Shown: positions 24,137-33,009, counted from the first letter of the stretch. The stretch: 64,000 nt of DNA from Hymenobacter persicinus (GCF_004167665.1 NZ_SEWE01000026.1:1-64000); one strand, 5' to 3'. Numbers and translations are program-made. Notes: generated from the letters alone by a model not told the origin.

Positions 24137-26065
24137 CTATTCGTCGATTTTGGTCACTTTGAACTCCGTGCGGCGGTTGCGCTGGAATTCGTCCTCCGTT
24201 TTAGCAGCCTTCAGCACCGGGCGGGTTTCGCCGTAGCCTTTGGCCGTAATCCGGCTCTTGTCGATGCCTTTGGAAATGATGTAGTCCACGGCCGACTGCG
24301 CGCGTTTCTGCGACAGGGTCATGTTGTAGGCATCCTTACCGCGGGAGTCAGTGTGGGAGCTTAGCTCAATCGTGATTTTGGGGTTGTCCACCAGCGTTTG
24401 CACCAGCTTATCGAGCTCCACGGCGGCATCTGGCCGGATTTCGGCTTTGTCGTAGTCGTAGAAGATATTCTCGACGACGATGGCCTTGTTCTTCACGATT
24501 TTGGTGAGCGTCAACGTCACGGGGACCTTCACGTCGTTCATCTCGTTGGGCAGCTGATCCTGGGTCGGCTTGCGGCCCACGGTGCTGAGCGTGTTGCGGG
24601 CCGCAAAATACCCGTCGCGGTCAGCCAGCAGGCCGTAGCTGGCGGCCGCCGTATCGAGCTTGATGGTGAACTTGCCGTCGGCGCCGGTCGTCACGTCCTG
24701 GATTTTCTGGCCGGTGCTGCTGAGCAGCGACACGGTTTCGTTGGCCACGGGCAGGGTTTCGCCGGTCTTGTCGTTGCGCTCCACCAGCGTGCCGTCGGCG
24801 TAGAACGTGACGAGCTTAAGCAGCTTCTTGTGGAACATGTACAGGTCGTCGCTGCCCTTGCCGCCGGCGCGGTTTGAGGAGAAGACGCCCATGTCCTTAC
24901 CCGTGAAGTAGGGCGCGAAGTCGTCGCCGTTGCTGTTGATGGGCGCGCCCAGGTTTTTCACCTTGCCCTTGTCCACCATGAATATGTCGAGCTTGCCCAA
25001 GCCGGGGTGCCCGTCGGAGGAGAAGTACAGCGTGCCGTCGGGGGCCACGGCAGGGAAGTTGTCGTTGCCGGCCGTGTTGATCTGGTCGCCCAGGTTTTCA
25101 GCGGGCGTGAAGCGGCCATTCGGGCCCAGCGTAGCCTTGTAGAGGTCGATACCGCCCTGCCCGCCTTTGCGGCCGGAGGCGAAATACAGCGTCTGCCCGT
25201 CGGGGGCAAATACCGGCGAGAAGTCGTCGGCGGTCCGGTCGTTGATGTTGATCAGCTTGGGCTCCTCCCACACGCCGTTCTTGAAGAACGACGCCCACAG
25301 GTCCACGCTCAGGTAGCCTTTCTTGGAGCCGTTGTTGGAGCGGGCAAACACCACCATCTTGCCGTCCGGGGTGTAGGTGGCGCTGGCTTCGTGCTTGTCT
25401 TCGCTGTTGAAGATGGGCTCGAGCTTGCGCACGGTACCGCCGGTCATCTTGGTGGCATCATCAAACTTGATGGCGTACAGGTCGTTGAAGCCTTCGCCGT
25501 TGCCGGGGTACCTCTTGCCTTCCCGACCGGAAGCAAAAACCAGCTCCTTGGTTTCGGGCATCATGGTCGCGCTGAAGTCGGAGGAGGGTGAGTTCACCTG
25601 ATCCAGCGCCATTACTTCGTTGTTGGTACGCATGGCCACGATGTCGTTGCCGGCGCGGGCATTCTTGGCTTCCACTTCGGCCCGGGCAGCCAAGGTGCGG
25701 TTGGCTCCGTTTTGGGCGTAGCTGTCCAGCTGGGCGGCGGCCTCGTCGAACTTACCGTTGGCCTTCAGGGCCAGACCGTAATAAAATGGCGCCTCCCCTG
25801 CTTTCACTCCCCCATCAATGGCAGCCTTGTAGAAAGGCTCCGCCTGCTCAATCCGGTTGGACAGCCGATACGCCTCCGCCACCCGATAATTGGACGTTGC
25901 CACGTTTTTGCCGTGGGCCACATCGGCCTTATAGAGTTCGATGGCAGTTTCATATTCGCCCCGAGCAAAGCGTTTATCGGCTTTGCTCAGGCCGCCGGAA
26001 GCTGCACAGCCGCTCAGCAGGGCCGCCGAGCCCGCCGCGGCGTATACAAACAGTAGTTTCCTCAT
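24137..26065 (-). CDS. PorE-like OmpA-family lipoprotein (TPR, beta-propeller, CRD, OmpA)
   Basis: 642 residues. Lipobox LSGC (Cys20). Domains in order: helical TPR-like repeats (about 28-130; FARGEYETAIELYKADVAHG), WD40/PD40-like propeller blades (about 150-410; DDFSPVFAPDGQTLYFASGR and DNFPAVAPDGTLYFSSDG are two), a carboxypeptidase-regulatory-like domain (about 430-510; ADGKFTIKLDTAAASYGL), and a C-terminal OmpA peptidoglycan-binding domain (about 525-642) with IFYDYDKAEIRPDA, SSHTDSRG and the basic NRRTEF. This four-part order is that of PorE (PG1058) of the type IX secretion system in Porphyromonas gingivalis; related multidomain OmpA proteins occur outside it, so the T9SS role is likely but not proved. 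Single gene. Confidence 0.85.
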   Translation of the reverse strand: MRKLLFVYAAAGSAALLSGCAASGGLSKADKRFARGEYETAIELYKADVAHGKNVATSNYRVAEAYRLSNRIEQAEPFYKAAIDGGVKAGEAPFYYGLALKANGKFDEAAAQLDSYAQNGANRTLAARAEVEAKNARAGNDIVAMRTNNEVMALDQVNSPSSDFSATMMPETKELVFASGREGKRYPGNGEGFNDLYAIKFDDATKMTGGTVRKLEPIFNSEDKHEASATYTPDGKMVVFARSNNGSKKGYLSVDLWASFFKNGVWEEPKLININDRTADDFSPVFAPDGQTLYFASGRKGGQGGIDLYKATLGPNGRFTPAENLGDQINTAGNDNFPAVAPDGTLYFSSDGHPGLGKLDIFMVDKGKVKNLGAPINSNGDDFAPYFTGKDMGVFSSNRAGGKGSDDLYMFHKKLLKLVTFYADGTLVERNDKTGETLPVANETVSLLSSTGQKIQDVTTGADGKFTIKLDTAAASYGLLADRDGYFAARNTLSTVGRKPTQDQLPNEMNDVKVPVTLTLTKIVKNKAIVVENIFYDYDKAEIRPDAAVELDKLVQTLVDNPKITIELSSHTDSRGKDAYNMTLSQKRAQSAVDYIISKGIDKSRITAKGYGETRPVLKAAKTEDEFQRNRRTEFKVTKIDE

Positions 26066-26184
26066 GAGTTAAATAGGGGGGTGGAGTGGAATGCCAAGAA
26101 GGCCCTGAATCTGGCCAACTTAAGCCTAGCAATAATACTAAGTTTACCCATGATTCCTGCTAGCAGGGGAAATTTTTGCGGGCG

Positions 26185-26667
26185 CTAGAAATATTTTGCC
26201 AGCCAGGTCGTTGCGGCCGGCGCCGGCCAGGCGCGCTGGAGCTGCGCACGCTCAGCCACTGTATTATCAAAATATAGCGTTTCTGCGGTCAAAACGCCGT
26301 CAGCTACGGCCTGCCGCAACCCGGTCCGGCCGATGAGCTGCACCTGCCCGTTGATGAGAAAGGCCAACTGGGATTTTTCCAGCAAGTCCACGCCCAGCTC
26401 CTGCTCGACTTCGCGCACAAACCGCACCGACGCATCGATGGAGCAGCCGCTGGCGTCGGCCACGGCCTCGTTGAGCCCAATGACGAGAAACTGCTGGTGC
26501 AAGATGGCTGCCGAAGCCTGCAGGGCCCGCCCATGGCTGGTCCAGGCTTCGGCAAAACGCGCCAGGGCGGGCTGTAGACCGGCAACTTCGGTTTCGGTGA
26601 GTGGGCGGCTGGCCTGGTAAATCCAGATGCGGGCCGAGGCGGGTAGTTGGTCGAAGGGAACGAACAT
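26185..26667 (-). CDS. Conserved Bacteroidota protein of unknown function
   Basis: 160 residues from ATG 26667 (MFVPFDQLPASARIWIYQA); a GTG at 26706 would add 13 Pro-rich residues. The conserved parts are ARIWIYQASRPLT, WTSHGRALQASAAILHQQFLVIGLNE, and SGCSIDASVRFVREVEQELGVDLLEK. Homologues are sometimes called 'ABC transporter ATPase', but no Walker motif is present here and I do not use that name. Cys/Ser in SGCSID could be functional. Cytosolic; single gene. Confidence 0.75.
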   Translation of the reverse strand: MFVPFDQLPASARIWIYQASRPLTETEVAGLQPALARFAEAWTSHGRALQASAAILHQQFLVIGLNEAVADASGCSIDASVRFVREVEQELGVDLLEKSQLAFLINGQVQLIGRTGLRQAVADGVLTAETLYFDNTVAERAQLQRAWPAPAATTWLAKYF

Positions 26668-26740
26668 GGGGTCTTGGGGGCTTAGGGTCTTGGGAGCTTG
26701 GCTCACGGTCGGCAGCCAATACGAACTCCCACCTTCTGCA

Positions 26741-26776
26741 AAGAAACAGCCCCGCCGGGAAGTTCCGGCGGGGCTG
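26741..26776 (-). terminator. Terminator after the (Fe-S)-binding operon
   Basis: 12-bp stem CAGCCCCGCCGG (26747-26758) with CCGGCGGGGCTG (26765-26776); on the minus strand followed by TTTCTTTGC. Confidence 0.8.
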
Positions 26777-26799
26777 CACTACAAAGTAATTAAGCGGGC

Positions 26800-27699
26800 T
26801 TAGGCGTTCAGGCCCTCGGCCGTGGCAATGAGCTCGGCAATGTCGAAAACCTGCACCGTGGACTCCCGCTCCTTGTTCTTTACCCCGTCGCTCATCATGG
26901 TCATGCAGAACGGGCACGATACGGCGATGATGCCGCGCTGGTCGTTGCGGGCAGAGGGCGTGGCGCCGGCGTTGCCGCTTTCCACGCCGTAGAGGTTGGC
27001 TAGGGCGGCCGCGTTGCCGTCGAGCGTGGCCAGGGCTTCCTCGGTGCGCTCCACGTTGATGTCTTTTTTGCCGGGCTCGGGCTCTTTCCACATCTGGGCG
27101 CCACCGGCGCCGCAGCACAGGCCGTTGGCTTTGCTGCGCTTCATTTCGACCAGGTCGGCGTCGAGGGTGGCCAGCACGTCGCGGGGCGCTTCGTAGATGT
27201 TGTTGGCCCGACCCAGGTAGCAAGAGTCGTGGAAGGTGATGCGCTGGCCCTTGAACTCGCCGCCGCCCGACACGCCCACGCGGCCCTCGTTGATGAGCTG
27301 CTGCAGGAAGGTACTGTGGTGAATAACGTCGTAGTTGCCGCCCAGGGCGGGGTATTCGTTCTTAATCGTGTTGAAGCAGTGGGGGCAGGCCGTCACGATC
27401 TTCTTGATGCCGTAGCCCTCAAAGGTGGTAATGTTCTGCACGGCCTGCATCTGAAACAGGAACTCGTTGCCGGCCCGCTTGGCCGGGTCGCCGGTGCAGG
27501 TTTCTTCCATGCCCAGCACGGCGTACTTCACGCCCACGTGCTCCAGAATCTGCACGAAAGCCCGAGTTACGCGCTTGTACCGGTCGTCGAAGGCCCCGGC
27601 GCAGCCCACCCAGAACAGGATTTCGGGCTCCTCCCCAGCCGCAGCCAGGTTGGACATGAGGGGAACGTTGATGGGGCGCTTGGCAAGTTGCTCAGCCAT
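26800..27699 (-). CDS. (Fe-S)-binding CCG-domain protein (HdrB/LutA/GlpC-like)
   Basis: 299 residues. Two cysteine-rich CCG domains: first WVGCAGAF (about 31-38), ACPHCFNTIKNEY; second GLCCGAGGAQMW and CPFCMTMM. In heterodisulfide reductase HdrB and in LutA/GlpC such domains bind 4Fe-4S clusters, often noncubane, and act in electron transfer to or from quinone or disulfides. Pairs with the membrane Fe-S protein encoded immediately upstream (27806-29194). The two are separated by a 106-bp inverted repeat region. ATG 27699. Confidence 0.85.
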   Translation of the reverse strand: MAEQLAKRPINVPLMSNLAAAGEEPEILFWVGCAGAFDDRYKRVTRAFVQILEHVGVKYAVLGMEETCTGDPAKRAGNEFLFQMQAVQNITTFEGYGIKKIVTACPHCFNTIKNEYPALGGNYDVIHHSTFLQQLINEGRVGVSGGGEFKGQRITFHDSCYLGRANNIYEAPRDVLATLDADLVEMKRSKANGLCCGAGGAQMWKEPEPGKKDINVERTEEALATLDGNAAALANLYGVESGNAGATPSARNDQRGIIAVSCPFCMTMMSDGVKNKERESTVQVFDIAELIATAEGLNA

Positions 27700-27707
27700 A
27701 TTATCTA

Positions 27708-27804
27708 GTTGACAGTTGTCAGTTGTTAGTTGTCAGGTGGTGCCGTCAGTTCTGCTTGTTATTGTCTGTTTCCTGACAACTAACAACCAGCAACCGACAA
27801 CTCC
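27708..27804. repeat. GTTGTTAGTTGT-type inverted repeat, copy 3
   Basis: Arms GTTGTTAGTTGTCAGG (27722-27737) and CCTGACAACTAACAAC (27772-27787) are 16-bp perfect complements, with further similar units outside (GTTGACAGTTGTCA on the left, CAGCAACCGACAACTCC on the right). Sits between two co-directional Fe-S protein genes. Confidence 0.8.
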
Positions 27805-27805
27805 T

Positions 27806-29194
27806 TTATGCTTTTTCGGTCACGAACAGGTCGTCGGCCCAGTTGAAGCGGTCGGAGGGCGAAAAAGCCCAGGGCGCGCCGTTATTTTCGATGTTGGAGA
27901 ACATCACGTTGAGCGAGTTCGGGGCCGCCGACTCTTCCAGCACCAGGAAGCGGCGCATTTCGATGATGCTTTCCAGGGGGTTGATGTTCACGGGGCAGGC
28001 TTCCACGCAGGCGTTGCAGGTGGTGCAGGCCCAGAGCTCCTCCGGGGTCACGTAGCCGCGCAACAGCGTGTGGTTTTCCTTGTCCAGGGTTTCCTGCTCG
28101 GCGTGCTTGGCCTCGGCCCCGTACATGTTGGGATGAAAAATCAGCGGGGAGTTATACTTCTCCTCCACCCGGTCGCGGGTGTCCATGATAATCTTACGCG
28201 GCGAGAGCAGCTTGCCGGTCAGGTTGGCGGGGCACACCGAGGTGCAACGTCCGCACTCGGTGCAGGAGTAGGCGTTGAGCAGGTTGGTCCAGGCCAAGTC
28301 ATTCACGTCCTTGGCTCCAAACGGCGTAGGCGCCACGGCCGAGCCGTCGGGATTGGTAGCCGGGGCCGGCACCACGTACGAAGGATCCATCATGGCCTTC
28401 ACCTCGTGGGTGATGCTGTCGACGTTCGAAAACTGGCCCTGGGGCACCAGCCGCGAGTAAAACACGTTCGGAAACGCCAGGATGATGTGGAAGTGTTTCG
28501 AGGAAGGCAGGTAGTTCAGAAAGCACAGGATGCCGACAATATGAGCCCACCAGCCCACCCGTTCCAGCACTTCCAGCGCCGCTACGCTGCTCGGCAGCAG
28601 GCCCGTCAGCAGGCTGCTGATGGGGAACGTGCCCGGCAGGTCGACGCCTTCCAGCTGATGCAGCTTCAAATCGGAGGCATTCATGGTGAACAACGCCACC
28701 ATCAGAATCACCTCGATATAGAGAATCACGTTGGCATCGAGCTTGGGCCAGGCCCGCAGCTCGGGGCCGGTGAACCGGCGCACGGGCGGCTTGGAATTGC
28801 GGCGCCACCAGAACGCGGCTACGGCAAGAATGACCAGCGCCCCCAGGATTTCGTTGGTCGCCATCAGCACGTTGTAGAGAGGGCCGAGGAAGCTCAGCGC
28901 CCGGTGGGTGCCAAACAGGCCATCAATCATGATTTCAATCACCTCGATGTTGATGACCAGAAAGCCCACGTACACGACTAGGTGCAGCAAAGCGGGCGTG
29001 ATGCGCTTAAACATCTTCTGCTGGCCGAAGGCCACGAGCAGGGTCTTGTTGAGCCGTTCGCTCACGTTGCCGGACATATCCCGGTCGCGCCCGACGAGGA
29101 TATTGGCCCGAACTTTCCGGGCCTGCCACACAAACAGGCCGAAGCCGGCCAGGGCCACCAACAGAAACAGGAGGTTTTGGATTGAGAAATGCAC
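27806..29194 (-). CDS. Membrane (Fe-S) oxidoreductase with two 4Fe-4S clusters
   Basis: 462 residues. About five membrane segments in the first 260 (for example LLFLLVALAGFGLFVWQA at the N-terminus), resembling the cytochrome-like membrane part of HdrE/NarI-type subunits. Then a ferredoxin domain with CTECGRCTSVCPANLTGKLL and CTTCNACVEACPVNINPLE, each binding a 4Fe-4S cluster. With the CCG protein downstream it forms a likely two-subunit quinone-linked electron-transfer module of the kind common in Bacteroidota; electron donor unknown. Start GTG 29194; no ATG in the vicinity. Confidence 0.85.
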   Translation of the reverse strand: MHFSIQNLLFLLVALAGFGLFVWQARKVRANILVGRDRDMSGNVSERLNKTLLVAFGQQKMFKRITPALLHLVVYVGFLVINIEVIEIMIDGLFGTHRALSFLGPLYNVLMATNEILGALVILAVAAFWWRRNSKPPVRRFTGPELRAWPKLDANVILYIEVILMVALFTMNASDLKLHQLEGVDLPGTFPISSLLTGLLPSSVAALEVLERVGWWAHIVGILCFLNYLPSSKHFHIILAFPNVFYSRLVPQGQFSNVDSITHEVKAMMDPSYVVPAPATNPDGSAVAPTPFGAKDVNDLAWTNLLNAYSCTECGRCTSVCPANLTGKLLSPRKIIMDTRDRVEEKYNSPLIFHPNMYGAEAKHAEQETLDKENHTLLRGYVTPEELWACTTCNACVEACPVNINPLESIIEMRRFLVLEESAAPNSLNVMFSNIENNGAPWAFSPSDRFNWADDLFVTEKA

Positions 29195-29291
29195 GGGATG
29201 GGGTAGGTTTGGGGATCAGTCCGAAATATACTCGGTATGCATAACAAATTACGGATTTTCGGCCGGAAAGATTTTTTTTTCAGCCGAAGTC

Positions 29292-29321
29292 TTGCAGGAC
29301 CGATTCGGATTACTACTTTTG
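29292..29321 (+). promoter_or_regulatory. Promoter of tRNA-Phe
   Basis: TTG at 29292-29294, spacer exactly 19, TACTTTTG at 29314-29321. Ideal match to the Bacteroidota housekeeping promoter; 42 bp before the tRNA. Confidence 0.8.
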
Positions 29322-29363
29322 TGCTCCCCAACGGTTACAACGGCCTTCGGGGAACCAAGAGCT

Positions 29364-29436
<73 letters not shown>

Positions 29437-29437
29437 C

Positions 29438-29474
29438 AAAAAGCCCTTCTGCACCGCGCAGAAGGGCTTTTTTG
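29438..29474 (+). terminator. Terminator after tRNA-Phe
   Basis: 15-bp stem AAAAAGCCCTTCTGC / GCAGAAGGGCTTTTT. Confidence 0.9.
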
Positions 29475-29518
29475 TTTTATACCTTTTCCGCTCCAACGAC
29501 CCGGCAGCTGGCGGCAGA

Positions 29519-30565
29519 CTACGGGCTCGTAACCAGCTGCGCCCGGTGCTGCGAGGACTCCCGGATGATCAGTTCGGGCTTGAGCAAGATGTGGGGCGGG
29601 GTATACTGTGGGGTACGTTTAAGCAGTTGCAGCAGCAGGCGCACGGCGGTTTCACCCATCTGCTCGGCCCTTTGGTCGACGGCGGTGAGGCGGGGCTGGG
29701 TCATGGTGGTGAAGGGCTCATTGCTGAAACAGGCCAAGGCAATATCCTGGGGCACGCGGATACCCCGCTCGTGCAGCACTTCCAGGGCACCCACTACCGG
29801 GAAGGCGTAGGCGGTGAATACGCCGTCGGGGAGAGTATCGAGTTCCAGCAGCTGCGCCATGCCGGTCCGGCCGGCGTCGCGGGTCAGGCTCGGCAGCGTA
29901 AATACCAGCGCTTCGTCGTAGGGCAGGTCGTGGGCCAGCAGGGCTTCGCGGTAACCCTGGTAGCGGTTGCGGCTGGTGTTGAGGTGCTGGGGGCCGGCGA
30001 AGTGGGCAATGCGTCGGCAGCCCTGCTCCACGAGGTGCTTCACGGCCTGGTAGGCGCCCTGCTTGTCGTCGAGGATAACGGCGGTGCTGTTGGGAAGGTC
30101 GGGCACCCGGTCGAAGAACACGAGCGGGGTGCCCTGCTGGCGGACCTGCTCGAAGTGGGCCGTTTCGCCGTAGGTGGAGGCCGAAATCGAAATCAGAATG
30201 CCTTCTACCTGAGCGGCCAGCAGGGTTTCAATGTTTTGCTTTTCCCGGTTCAGGTCTTCGTTTGACTGGCACATCATCACCTTGAAGCCGGCCCGGCTGG
30301 CGACCTTTTCGATGCCGTTCATCACGGCCGGGAAGTAGTAGCCGTTGATGTGGGGCATGATGATGCCGAGCGTATTGCTGCGGCCCTTGCGCAGGGCGGC
30401 GGCCAGGTTGTTGGGCAGGTAGTTGAGCTCCTGGGCCAGCTGGCGCACGCGCAGCTTGGTGGCCGCGCTGATTTCCCCATGGTCGGAGAGGGCGCGGGAA
30501 ACGGTGGATGGGGAAAGCCCCAGCGCTTTGGCCAGATCAGTTATGGATGCCCGCCGGTTTGCCAT
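29519..30565 (-). CDS. LacI-family transcriptional regulator
   Basis: 348 residues from ATG 30565 (MANRRASITDLAKALGLSP). N-terminal LacI helix-turn-helix SITDLAKALGLSPSTVSRALSDHGEI and hinge NYLPNNLAAALRKGRSN; the rest is a periplasmic-binding-protein-like sugar sensor domain (GIIMPHINGYYFPAVMNGIE, FFDRVPDLPNSTAVILDD, GVFTAYAFPVVGALEVL). Represses or activates by binding a sugar-like ligand. No catabolic gene is adjacent, so the target is unknown. The 555-bp region upstream may carry its operator. Confidence 0.92.
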   Translation of the reverse strand: MANRRASITDLAKALGLSPSTVSRALSDHGEISAATKLRVRQLAQELNYLPNNLAAALRKGRSNTLGIIMPHINGYYFPAVMNGIEKVASRAGFKVMMCQSNEDLNREKQNIETLLAAQVEGILISISASTYGETAHFEQVRQQGTPLVFFDRVPDLPNSTAVILDDKQGAYQAVKHLVEQGCRRIAHFAGPQHLNTSRNRYQGYREALLAHDLPYDEALVFTLPSLTRDAGRTGMAQLLELDTLPDGVFTAYAFPVVGALEVLHERGIRVPQDIALACFSNEPFTTMTQPRLTAVDQRAEQMGETAVRLLLQLLKRTPQYTPPHILLKPELIIRESSQHRAQLVTSP

Positions 30566-31120
30566 CTTGAGGTTCTTTTTAAGTGAAGCCCGACAGGATG
30601 TTCGGGCGCTCCGGCTTTCCTTCCACTGCCCGGATCCGCCCGGCGCGCAGTAGCACACGGCGGAGTAGCCAAGCAGGGTTTCACCCGCCGCCGGCAACCG
30701 GCCGGGTAGCGGCCAGAACGTGGGCAAGCAGTACTTCAGGGCCTACGGGTGGGAGACTTTCGGCAGAACGAGCTCTAATAATCCGGTAATTTTCGGCATT
30801 CTCAAAATAGCGTCCGGCCGACCCGGGTTTGACTCACCGCAGGCGGCCGCCTCGTTCGGGAAGATTAACGCGGTGGCGGGCGCCCTCCCGTGGCGCGGAA
30901 ACTCCTGCTACTCGCCGCCCAAACCGCCCGTTTTCTTGCTGTTATAGAAAAACCGTCTTTCCATTCTGAAAAAAAGCCCGCCTTTCCGGTAGTCCGGAAG
31001 GGCGGGCTTTTTTATTAAAATCCTGTCAATCAACATTTTATATATATTTCTCGAATTTTTCAGCGGAAGCGGCATCGGTATTGGCATTAGGTCGGGGTCA
31101 CCAACACAACCTCTGCTCCC
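30566..31120. other. 555-bp gap between divergent genes, no supported gene
   Basis: Between the LacI regulator (-) and the coiled-coil gene (+). The only clear signal is the terminator hairpin at 30970-31013. A reading frame 30720-30947 (GTG start) exists but shows no domain and atypical composition. The stretch 31030-31060 is AT-rich (TTTTATATATATTTCTCG). No TAnnTTTG box with a good TTG partner was seen upstream of 31121. Confidence 0.5.
30970..31013. terminator. Orphan bidirectional terminator in a divergent region
   Basis: 20-bp stem AAAAAAGCCCGCCTTTCCGG (30970-30989) with the complement at 30994-31013, one mismatch. Ends in a run of T on the + strand and on the - strand. No annotated gene ends here from either side. 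Confidence 0.8.
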
Positions 31121-31804
31121 ATGTCCATCTTCGATAACCTCGGCAAAGCGGCCAAAGACTTCTTCATCGAGGAAGGCGAAGGCCAACCCGCTCCGGGCCA
31201 AGCGGCCCGGCCCCTCCCCCACCCGACTGCTACCGCCACGCCCGGCCCCACGCCGGCGGCTTACGCAGCGGCGCCGGTCGTGACCCAGCCCGAACAGCGC
31301 CACCTCGACCACATCAGCGGGCTGCTGGCCGGCGACGGCAAAGACTTCGTGGCCTTCGTGAAGATGGTCAAGAGCATGGGGGCCAGCGGCCTGACTGGCC
31401 CGATTCTCTACCAGACGGCCTTCAACGCCTTTACCGCCGTGACCGGCCAGGACCTGCCCACGCTGCTGGCTTCGGCGGAGCAGTTTGAGCACAAGCTCGT
31501 GGCCGACCGCAACAAGGTGCTGGAGCGCCACCAGGAAAAGCTGGGCGACATCCGCATCCCGAATGCCGCGCCCGGCTCCATCGTGCAGCTACTAAGCCAG
31601 GAGCAACAGCTCCAGCAGGACCTGGCCGAGCTGAGCCGGCAGCTGGAGGATAAGCGTCAGCTCCTGCTTACCACCCAGCAACAGCTCCAGCAGGAGCGCC
31701 ACAAGGCCCAGTCGTCGCTGGCTTCCTACGAGCTGGCCAACGCCACGGCCGCCGCCGAGCTGCACGCCCACCGCCAGGCCACCAGCTCCTTCCTCGCCCG
31801 GTGA
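31121..31804 (+). CDS. Coiled-coil protein of unknown function, first gene of the PspA/OmpA/ABC cluster
   Basis: 227 residues, no signal peptide or membrane segment. N-terminus MSIFDNLGKAAKDFFIEEG, then a Pro/Ala-rich linker (about 20-58), a helical domain (about 60-135; LDHISGLLAGDGKDFVAFVKMVKSM) and a Gln/Leu-rich coiled coil (about 150-205; heptads in LSQEQQLQQDLAELSRQLED). Not recognised as a named family. Cytosolic, presumably an assembly or adaptor partner of the PspA-like protein encoded 140 bp downstream. ATG 31121. Confidence 0.65.
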   Translation: MSIFDNLGKAAKDFFIEEGEGQPAPGQAARPLPHPTATATPGPTPAAYAAAPVVTQPEQRHLDHISGLLAGDGKDFVAFVKMVKSMGASGLTGPILYQTAFNAFTAVTGQDLPTLLASAEQFEHKLVADRNKVLERHQEKLGDIRIPNAAPGSIVQLLSQEQQLQQDLAELSRQLEDKRQLLLTTQQQLQQERHKAQSSLASYELANATAAAELHAHRQATSSFLAR

Positions 31805-31944
31805 GATGGTGAACTGGTGAGATGGTGAGTCTGACCGTCCAGTGACCCCAACGGCGCCAACAGCCCGCTTCCCTCACCCCAGCTACTCTCTCCCAAATTC
31901 TCCCGCACGACAACTCTCCATCTCACCTTCTCACTATTTCACCG
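31801..31944. repeat. TGGTGA-type intergenic inverted repeat, copy 2
   Basis: Left arm 31801-31830 (GTGAGATGGTGAACTGGTGA...), right arm 31917-31944 (CTCCATCTCACCTTCTCACT...). Fills the whole gap between the coiled-coil and PspA-like genes. Could act as an RNA processing site or partial terminator within the transcript. Confidence 0.65.
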
Positions 31945-32934
31945 ATGAACACGCTTCTTCCTTCTGACAACACCGACGCGCTGCCCAAGTGGCAGCAGCC
32001 GGAAAAAGTAGCCGGCTGGGTTTTTCTGGCCGGGGCCGCCGGCGCGGCCGTGTACTTCTGGGGCCAAATCGTGCCCTTCCTCGTGGATATCGTCTTCGAT
32101 ACCGTCAAGCTCGGCATTGGGCTGGGCGTGTTGTTCACGCTGTTTCTGCTGGTCACCAACAAGCGGATTCAGACGGGACTGTGGTACGCCGGGCAGCGGA
32201 TTCTGCGCACGGCCGCCGGCATCTTCGTCAACACCGACCCCATCGGCATCATGGAGGACTACATCAAGAACACCGAGCAGGAAGCCCGGAAGATGGACGC
32301 CGAAGTCGGCCACATCGAAGGCGCCCACGAGCTGGTGAAAAAGAAGATGGCCGCCAACGACGCCCAGATGAAGGAGTACCTGGCCCTGGCCGACGCCGCC
32401 ACTCGCCAAAACGAGAAGGACATGGCCGAAAGCTACGCCTCCCGCGCCGCCCAGCTCCAGGACTACAACCAGCGCCTGACCCCGATGGCCACCACCACGG
32501 CCAACGTGACGGTGGTGATGCGCCAGATCCTGAAAGCGGCCCTGCGCCAGATTGACGGCTCCAAGTTCAAGGTGAACCTGCTCAAGGACGAATATGCCCT
32601 GGTGAAGCGCACCTCCTCGGGCATGCGGGCCGCCATGAACATCCTGCGCGGCGACCCCGACAAGAAGTACTTCTTCGACTTGGCCACCGACCGGGTAGCC
32701 CAGGACATGGCCCAGCAGCTCGGCCAGATCAAGCAGGCCATGCGCTACAGCCAGGAGTTCGTGAAGGAAATGGACATCCAGAACGGGGTGATGAGCGAGA
32801 AAGGCCAGCGCCTGCTGGAGAAATACCAGAAGGGCGAATTCAACGCCGTGCTCAACGACAAGCCCGCGGCTACCTCAGGCCTCGCCGCCACCCTCCAAGC
32901 CTCCAACGACGCCTATTCCTCTTTGCTGGACTAG
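31945..32934 (+). CDS. Membrane-anchored PspA/IM30-like coiled-coil protein
   Basis: 329 residues. Two N-terminal membrane segments (about 22-39 and 44-71), then NTDPIGIMEDYIKNTEQEARKM (about 97-118), which recalls the start of PspA family proteins (DPxxxIxxxIxxxE pattern), followed by long helices (120-185, 240-300) predicted to coil. In PspA/Vipp1 such helices bind lipid and repair or remodel membranes, but those proteins are peripheral; this one is anchored. The resemblance is by eye. Sits between the coiled-coil gene and the SBP-OmpA fusion; likely one transcript. Confidence 0.6.
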   Translation: MNTLLPSDNTDALPKWQQPEKVAGWVFLAGAAGAAVYFWGQIVPFLVDIVFDTVKLGIGLGVLFTLFLLVTNKRIQTGLWYAGQRILRTAAGIFVNTDPIGIMEDYIKNTEQEARKMDAEVGHIEGAHELVKKKMAANDAQMKEYLALADAATRQNEKDMAESYASRAAQLQDYNQRLTPMATTTANVTVVMRQILKAALRQIDGSKFKVNLLKDEYALVKRTSSGMRAAMNILRGDPDKKYFFDLATDRVAQDMAQQLGQIKQAMRYSQEFVKEMDIQNGVMSEKGQRLLEKYQKGEFNAVLNDKPAATSGLAATLQASNDAYSSLLD

Positions 32935-33009
32935 GCATTCTGCTCCCGAACGGCGAACCAAGTCCGGTCTGCCGAACCAACAACCAACAACGAAAAACCA
33001 ACAACTAAC

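Noticed and set aside
26185..26706. Name 'ABC transporter ATPase' for this gene
   Set aside because: No Walker A, Walker B or signature motif is present.
30720..30947. 75-residue GTG-initiated frame in the divergent gap
   Set aside because: No conserved motif, no promoter or start context, composition unlike neighbours; kept only as part of the gap description.
31060..31120. Sigma-54 site GG-N10-GC upstream of the cluster
   Set aside because: The best match (GGCATCGGTATTGGC) has 11 bases between GG and GC, not 10, and lacks other consensus positions.
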